In this document: positions 60,841-64,000 of the stretch, piece after piece
How the letters are laid out: the number at the start of each line of letters is the position of its first letter
Position numbering within the stretch: position 1 is the stretch's first letter
NCBI GenBank assembly: GCA_002737725.1
Contig: NSIP01000004.1
Location: forward strand, 124,001 to 188,000
Direction: 5' to 3'
Origin: Rhodospirillaceae bacterium
GTDB taxonomy: Bacteria; Pseudomonadota; Alphaproteobacteria; Rhodospirillales; Rhodospirillaceae
DNA length: 64,000 nucleotides
Made by a program: the position numbers and the translations under genes
The notes under the pieces: model-generated
Told to the model about the DNA's origin: nothing
Databases searched by the model: none
What the model saw: the letters and a program-made list of their open reading frames with translations, nothing else

Positions 60841-61055
60841 TAAACTTTACAGGTTGAGAAGCCCAAGAACCCATAGGCGAAGCAGTGACCCTTCGCTGCC
60901 GACCAAATCAGCGATGCCCCTACCAGCACGGCGGCCACCGATGCTGCGTAATAGCTCACACCCGGTGGAAGGGTCATGATGATGGGCAGCGATAGAAATG
61001 CGATGCCTATCAGCCCGCGTGCAAAACGGTCGACATCACCAACATTCTTTTTCAT
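60840..61055 (-). CDS. YgaP-like (DUF2892) membrane protein
   Basis: A 71-residue protein with two membrane helices (about 16-33 and 37-56), the N-terminal MKKNVGDVDRFARGLIG and a C-terminal CFAYGFLGFSTCKV. The pattern and length match the DUF2892 (YgaP transmembrane-type) family. AGGAGC precedes the ATG at 61055. No partner gene next to it; the rhodanese half of YgaP is absent. Confidence 0.75.
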   Translation of the reverse strand: MKKNVGDVDRFARGLIGIAFLSLPIIMTLPPGVSYYAASVAAVLVGASLIWSAAKGHCFAYGFLGFSTCKV

Positions 61056-61278
61056 GCTCAACGCTCCTAGTTTGATAAGGAGAACATTCTAGCAGCTTTC
61101 GCGCGCAAGCGTGAGTGGAAATCGGCAACGGTGCGGCCAAGCGCCGCAGGAAGGCTTATGGTCCTTGAGAGCGTGGGCTACCAGGCCCTGCATAACATGC
61201 ACCGCCTGGGCCGTTGTATCCTTTGCAATTGCAGACATCCGCCGCTGCGGCCGACGACACACCCAGTTACGCTTGGTA

Positions 61279-61300
61279 TATATTCCTGATCGGGAATATA
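61279..61300 (+). promoter_or_regulatory. Palindromic operator candidate
   Basis: TATATTCC-TGATCG-GGAATATA (arms of 8 bases, 61279-61286 and 61293-61300) ends 12 bp before the ATG of the small HTH gene. Position and shape fit an autorepressor site; E. coli HipB uses a comparable TATCC-N8-GGATA operator. Confidence 0.6.
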
Positions 61301-61312
61301 AATCCAAAAGCT

Positions 61313-61615
61313 ATGACTGGCGTTAAGCAATATCAGGCCGTCAAAACCCCAGCTGACTTAGGCCAAATCTGCTGCCTGAGGCGCAAGGAATTGGGCCTCA
61401 GGATACAAGATGCAGCCATGATTGCGGGCGTGAATTACCGTTTTGCATCGAACTTAGAGAACGGCAAGCCCATGGCCGAAAATGTTGCGGGCAACATCGA
61501 CCCCGTCATGAATAAATATCGCGATGAAACGCCGATTTCAGCGCGTGCCTTATCCAACATTGGCGATGTGATCAGGCGGCGCGCGAACAGAGTGATCGCG
61601 AACCTCGAGACTTAA
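61313..61615 (+). CDS. Small HTH (HipB-like) protein, possibly a deletion fusion
   Basis: A 100-residue protein. Residues 15-52 form an XRE-type helix-turn-helix (DLGQICCLRRKELGLRIQDA, then VNYRFASNLENG), close to HipB. From about residue 55 the sequence changes to a helical stretch (NIDPVMNKYRDETPISARAL, then IRRRANRVIAN) that resembles the very end of HipA kinases more than a HipB tail. It may be the scar of an internal deletion that joined the start of hipB to the end of hipA. The operator palindrome upstream remains. If translated, it may still bind DNA. No intact kinase gene is present. Confidence 0.55.
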   Translation: MTGVKQYQAVKTPADLGQICCLRRKELGLRIQDAAMIAGVNYRFASNLENGKPMAENVAGNIDPVMNKYRDETPISARALSNIGDVIRRRANRVIANLET

Positions 61616-61618
61616 GCG

Positions 61619-61867
61619 TTAAGTCGCCACAATATCTTCGTAGAAGGGCTCGACCGCGCCTTTGATTTTAACGGTCATGGGGTTGCCGAAGCGGTCGCGC
61701 GATTTACCCGCGGCAATGCGGATCCAGCCTTCGCTGACCGAGTATTCCAAAACGTCGGTCCGCCCAGCCCCATTGAAACGAATGCCAATGCCGCGTCGCA
61801 AAGCCTCGACATTATACTTTGTGCTTTTGGGGTCGATACTGAGTTGATCGGGCGGAGTGTCGGACAT
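61619..61867 (-). CDS. DUF3297 family protein
   Basis: An 82-residue protein with the family pattern: MSDTPPDQLSIDPKSTKYN, LRRGIGIRFNGAGRTDVLEY, VSEGWIRIAAGKSRDRFGNP. These small cytosolic proteins are common in alpha- and gammaproteobacteria and their function is unknown (sometimes mis-annotated as glutathione peroxidase). The ATG at 61867 fits the family start; an upstream in-frame start exists. Convergent with the HTH gene, three bases between stops. Confidence 0.85.
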   Translation of the reverse strand: MSDTPPDQLSIDPKSTKYNVEALRRGIGIRFNGAGRTDVLEYSVSEGWIRIAAGKSRDRFGNPMTVKIKGAVEPFYEDIVAT

Positions 61868-61965
61868 GGTTCGGAGCCTGAAGAAAGGGGTGCTTGAGAT
61901 CATGAAAAAGCAGCTACAGCAATTGAGGGTTCAATATAGATAAAACGACCCTGGGGCTAGAACAT

Positions 61966-62397
61966 CTATGGTGGGGCGAGGGAAAAAACCACGAGGTATC
62001 GCGCCAGTTTTCCCACCGTTACGACCGCCAGGAATGGCACCAAAGGTGCACGCAGCGCGCCTGCCGCTGCAGTCAGCGGATCACCGATGATCGGCACCCA
62101 GGCCAACAACAACGACAAAAGGCCATAACGCCCATACCACGCGACCGCTTGGTCATAACGGCGCGGCGAGACGGGAAACCACGCCCGATCTTTGAACCGC
62201 GCGAGAAACCGCCCGCAGGCCCAATTGGCGGTCGAGCCCAGCACATTGCCAACGGTGGCCACCGCCAAAAGTACCCAGGGCTCGCCGCGCCCGCCGATCA
62301 ACAGGCTGACAAGTACGGCTTCCGACGAGCCCGGAATAAGGGTTGCCGCCAGGAAGGCGCTGAAGAACAGCCCGGTGTAAATGGCAAAATCAGTCAT
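61966..62397 (-). CDS. YqaA/DedA-like membrane protein
   Basis: A 143-residue inner-membrane protein of four or five helices, with the family features: AATLIPGSSEAVLVSLL (about 16-32), VATVGNVLGSTANWACGRFL (about 47-66) and LAWVPIIGDPLTAAAGALR (about 98-116). YqaA proteins belong to the SNARE-associated/DedA group, linked to membrane homeostasis and lipid carrier flipping in better-known relatives. The start at 62397 overlaps the stop of the frame upstream by ATGA. Confidence 0.83.
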   Translation of the reverse strand: MTDFAIYTGLFFSAFLAATLIPGSSEAVLVSLLIGGRGEPWVLLAVATVGNVLGSTANWACGRFLARFKDRAWFPVSPRRYDQAVAWYGRYGLLSLLLAWVPIIGDPLTAAAGALRAPLVPFLAVVTVGKLARYLVVFSLAPP

Positions 62398-62690
62398 GAT
62401 GAAAAGACGGGGCAACCTCTGGCGCGCTCAAGATAAATCGGGCCGACCACGTTGCGTTTGAGGATGCGGGTGACACCAGCATCGGAGATTTTGATGTCGT
62501 GATGTCTCGCGAGTCCGTACGGTCCTACAATAACCATGATGTGGTTTGGTGTGCCTTGCGAATCTTTCGAAGTTACTAACAAAACGTGTCGGAAGTAAGT
62601 TTGAGATGGCTCAATGTTTGCGAACCAAAAATAATATGCGCTTGGAATCAAATGCTCGTGTTTATGAAATTCCAACCTGAGGCTGTGCAA
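62394..62690 (-). CDS. Hypothetical protein upstream of the YqaA-like gene
   Basis: A 98-codon frame with a His-rich start (LEFHKHEHLIPSAYYFWF) and a mixed C-terminal half (GLARHHDIKISDAGVTRIL). No domain recognised. Support is limited to the ATGA overlap with the YqaA-like gene. Could be chance. Confidence 0.3.
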   Translation of the reverse strand: MHSLRLEFHKHEHLIPSAYYFWFANIEPSQTYFRHVLLVTSKDSQGTPNHIMVIVGPYGLARHHDIKISDAGVTRILKRNVVGPIYLERARGCPVFSS

Positions 62691-62803
62691 ATATATGTTT
62701 CGTGCTCGGTATGCGAAAATTTCCCTCCGGCTGCGAAATCAAAAGTTAATACGCCTCGCTATCATGAAATCTGTGTTACGTCCGAGATGTGAGCACAAAA
62801 AGA

Positions 62804-62835
62804 AAAAGGCCCCAATCGCTCGGGGCCTTTTTTGC
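62804..62835. terminator. Rho-independent terminator for TonB receptor 4
   Basis: Arms AAAAGGCCCC (62804-62813) and GGGGCCTTTT (62822-62831) with an 8-base loop; A and T runs on either side allow termination in both directions. Confidence 0.92.
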
Positions 62836-62854
62836 AGCGTGATGGATGTTGGCT

Positions 62855-64000
62855 TTAGAATTTGGTCTTCAGCTTGACCGACCACGTTCCCGGCGGGCTG
62901 AGGAACGAGTAACCGGAAATACCAGCCACGTTGTAGACCTCACCCAAGCAGTTGGTGCAATCAACGGTTAGACGGGTCATCTCGTCCATGGTTTCAATGC
63001 CAATGCTAGCATTAACCGTCCAGGCGCTGTTGGTCTGTGCACCTGAGACAAATGGGCCGTCAGCACGGTTAATGGTGATGGCACCGGTGCTTGAACGATA
63101 GAAGCTCACGTTCGCAGCGGCCGATTCCATGTAGCCGCTGTACTGAGCACTGGCCGCAGGCACAACTTTCACGTTCCAAGAATCGACTGGAATTTCATAG
63201 TTGCCACCAATCGAACCCGTCCATTTTGGCGCGCGTGCTGGCTGAGCAAGGTTGCCGAAGGGATCGACAATGCCTTGGCCGCAACCACCTTGGCCTGGGA
63301 CAACAATACCGACACCACCAAAGCGCACAGCAGCAGTGGCGTTGGCGGCAACGGCAGCTTTACATGCAACCAATTGCGCAGCCGTAGACTTGCCAAGATC
63401 GGTGTAGTTCGGGTCTTGGTAGCCCATCGATCCCGTTAACGTCAGGCCCTCGCCCACTTTGGCTTGGCCTTCGATTTCGACGCCTTTGTTACGCAACGTA
63501 CTGTCGTTTTGAATGATGAACGCCGGAGCAGTCGCACCCACGGGAATGAACGACACGGGGGCTTGGAACTGTTTGGCTTCCATCCAGAAAACGTTAGCGT
63601 TGATGCGCAAGCGATCATCAAAAGCTTGCGTTTTTGCGCCGGCTTCATAGCTCCACACTTTCTCAGGCTTGAAGTCTAGGAACCCGTTGGCACCGCCTGG
63701 TGTGGCCGACCACCCGCCTGAACGGAAGCCACGCGTGGCAGACGCATAAATCAACACGTCATTGGTAGCCTGATAGTTCAAGGCAAATCGTGGTGTCCAC
63801 AGCTTCGCATTTAATTCGGTTGGAATGCCAAAGGCTTTCAAGTTGGCGGTATCGATACGGTTGCTCCTCACAACGCCGTTCACAGTTACCGTCGGAGCCA
63901 CAAGCGGGCTGCGGTTGTCTGTCGTGGCGACAGTCTTTTTCTCGTCAGTGTAACGAATACCCACCGTTGCCGTCAGCTGTTCAGTCACATGGGCGTCTAA
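62855..64000 (-). CDS. TonB-dependent receptor (copy 4, partial, 5' end outside window)
   Basis: The C-terminal 380 or so residues of a barrel: TATVGIRYTDEKKTVATTD, ALNYQATNDVLIYASATRGF, FKPEKVWSYEAGAKTQAFDD and the terminal PPGTWSVKLKTKF with Phe at the end. The frame stays open through the right edge, so the start, signal peptide and plug lie beyond. A GTG at 63988 is internal, not a start. This receptor is distinct from the tandem pair. Ligand unknown. Its terminator is at 62804-62835. Confidence 0.9.
   Translation of the reverse strand, partial: LDAHVTEQLTATVGIRYTDEKKTVATTDNRSPLVAPTVTVNGVVRSNRIDTANLKAFGIPTELNAKLWTPRFALNYQATNDVLIYASATRGFRSGGWSATPGGANGFLDFKPEKVWSYEAGAKTQAFDDRLRINANVFWMEAKQFQAPVSFIPVGATAPAFIIQNDSTLRNKGVEIEGQAKVGEGLTLTGSMGYQDPNYTDLGKSTAAQLVACKAAVAANATAAVRFGGVGIVVPGQGGCGQGIVDPFGNLAQPARAPKWTGSIGGNYEIPVDSWNVKVVPAASAQYSGYMESAAANVSFYRSSTGAITINRADGPFVSGAQTNSAWTVNASIGIETMDEMTRLTVDCTNCLGEVYNVAGISGYSFLSPPGTWSVKLKTKF

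Overview
The window looks like a chromosomal segment of an alphaproteobacterium. The markers are an NDUFS4-type 'ETC complex I subunit' gene, PAS_5, DUF6481, DUF3297 and DUF2177 genes, a helicase with a DbpA-type tail, and four TonB-dependent receptors of the kind that begin 'IEEIVVTxRKR'. That receptor load suggests a group such as Caulobacterales, Sphingomonadales or Micropepsales, but the order cannot be fixed from this sequence alone. GC content is moderate by eye. There are two tRNA genes, no rRNA, no CRISPR array and no recognisable transposase. Classical transcription regulators are almost absent: one small HTH protein in 64 kb.

Region 1 (1-14.4 kb) is an accessory cluster of small-molecule enzymes, mostly on the minus strand: an FAD-linked oxidase (cut by the left edge), two SnoaL-like proteins, a YdhR-like monooxygenase with an in-frame stop, a nitrilase-fold protein whose catalytic Cys and Lys are replaced, two Tat-exported flavin amine oxidases, two VOC proteins, one single-domain cupin and three paralogous bicupins. 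A tRNA-modifying DTW enzyme and a wrecked CsgG-like gene lie among them. Region 2 (14.4-26.8 kb) holds a cytochrome c, an RND efflux pump split by a DUF2177 gene, an exported M29-like protein without metal ligands, and a yjfL-yjfM-yjfC-type operon (DUF350, DUF1190, glutathionylspermidine-synthase-like). Region 3 (27-37.8 kb) has two tandem TonB receptors with near-identical terminators, a YcnI-like copper protein, a beta-lactamase-fold protein without its catalytic residues, a DUF1838 protein and an apparently exported methyltransferase.

Region 4 (38.4-46.9 kb) is the most interesting part. It is a compact nine-gene locus: CDP-alcohol phosphatidyltransferase, membrane alkaline-phosphatase-superfamily protein, creatininase, GTP cyclohydrolase II with an N-terminal extension, RibD-type reductase, methyltransferase, GT4 glycosyltransferase, a PTPS homologue lacking one zinc ligand, and an MDR dehydrogenase. 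Together they look like a route from GTP through a riboflavin-type diaminopyrimidine to a methylated, glycosylated and possibly lipid-linked product. It is not the housekeeping riboflavin operon.

Region 5 (47-56.2 kb) is ordinary: NmrA-like reductase, DEAD-box helicase, a polytopic membrane protein, tRNA-Arg, an NDUFS4-like gene, tRNA-Pro, a 29-residue lipoprotein and a TonB receptor. It also contains a perfect 29-bp-arm hairpin next to a second hairpin. Region 6 (56.2-62.8 kb) is rich in gene remnants (transglycosylase tail, two PAS_5 relics, a receiver-domain relic, a possible HipBA deletion scar). Among them are intact genes for a PAP/fibrillin protein, DUF6481, PPK2, a YgaP-like membrane protein, DUF3297 and a YqaA-like protein. 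The window ends inside a fourth TonB receptor gene.
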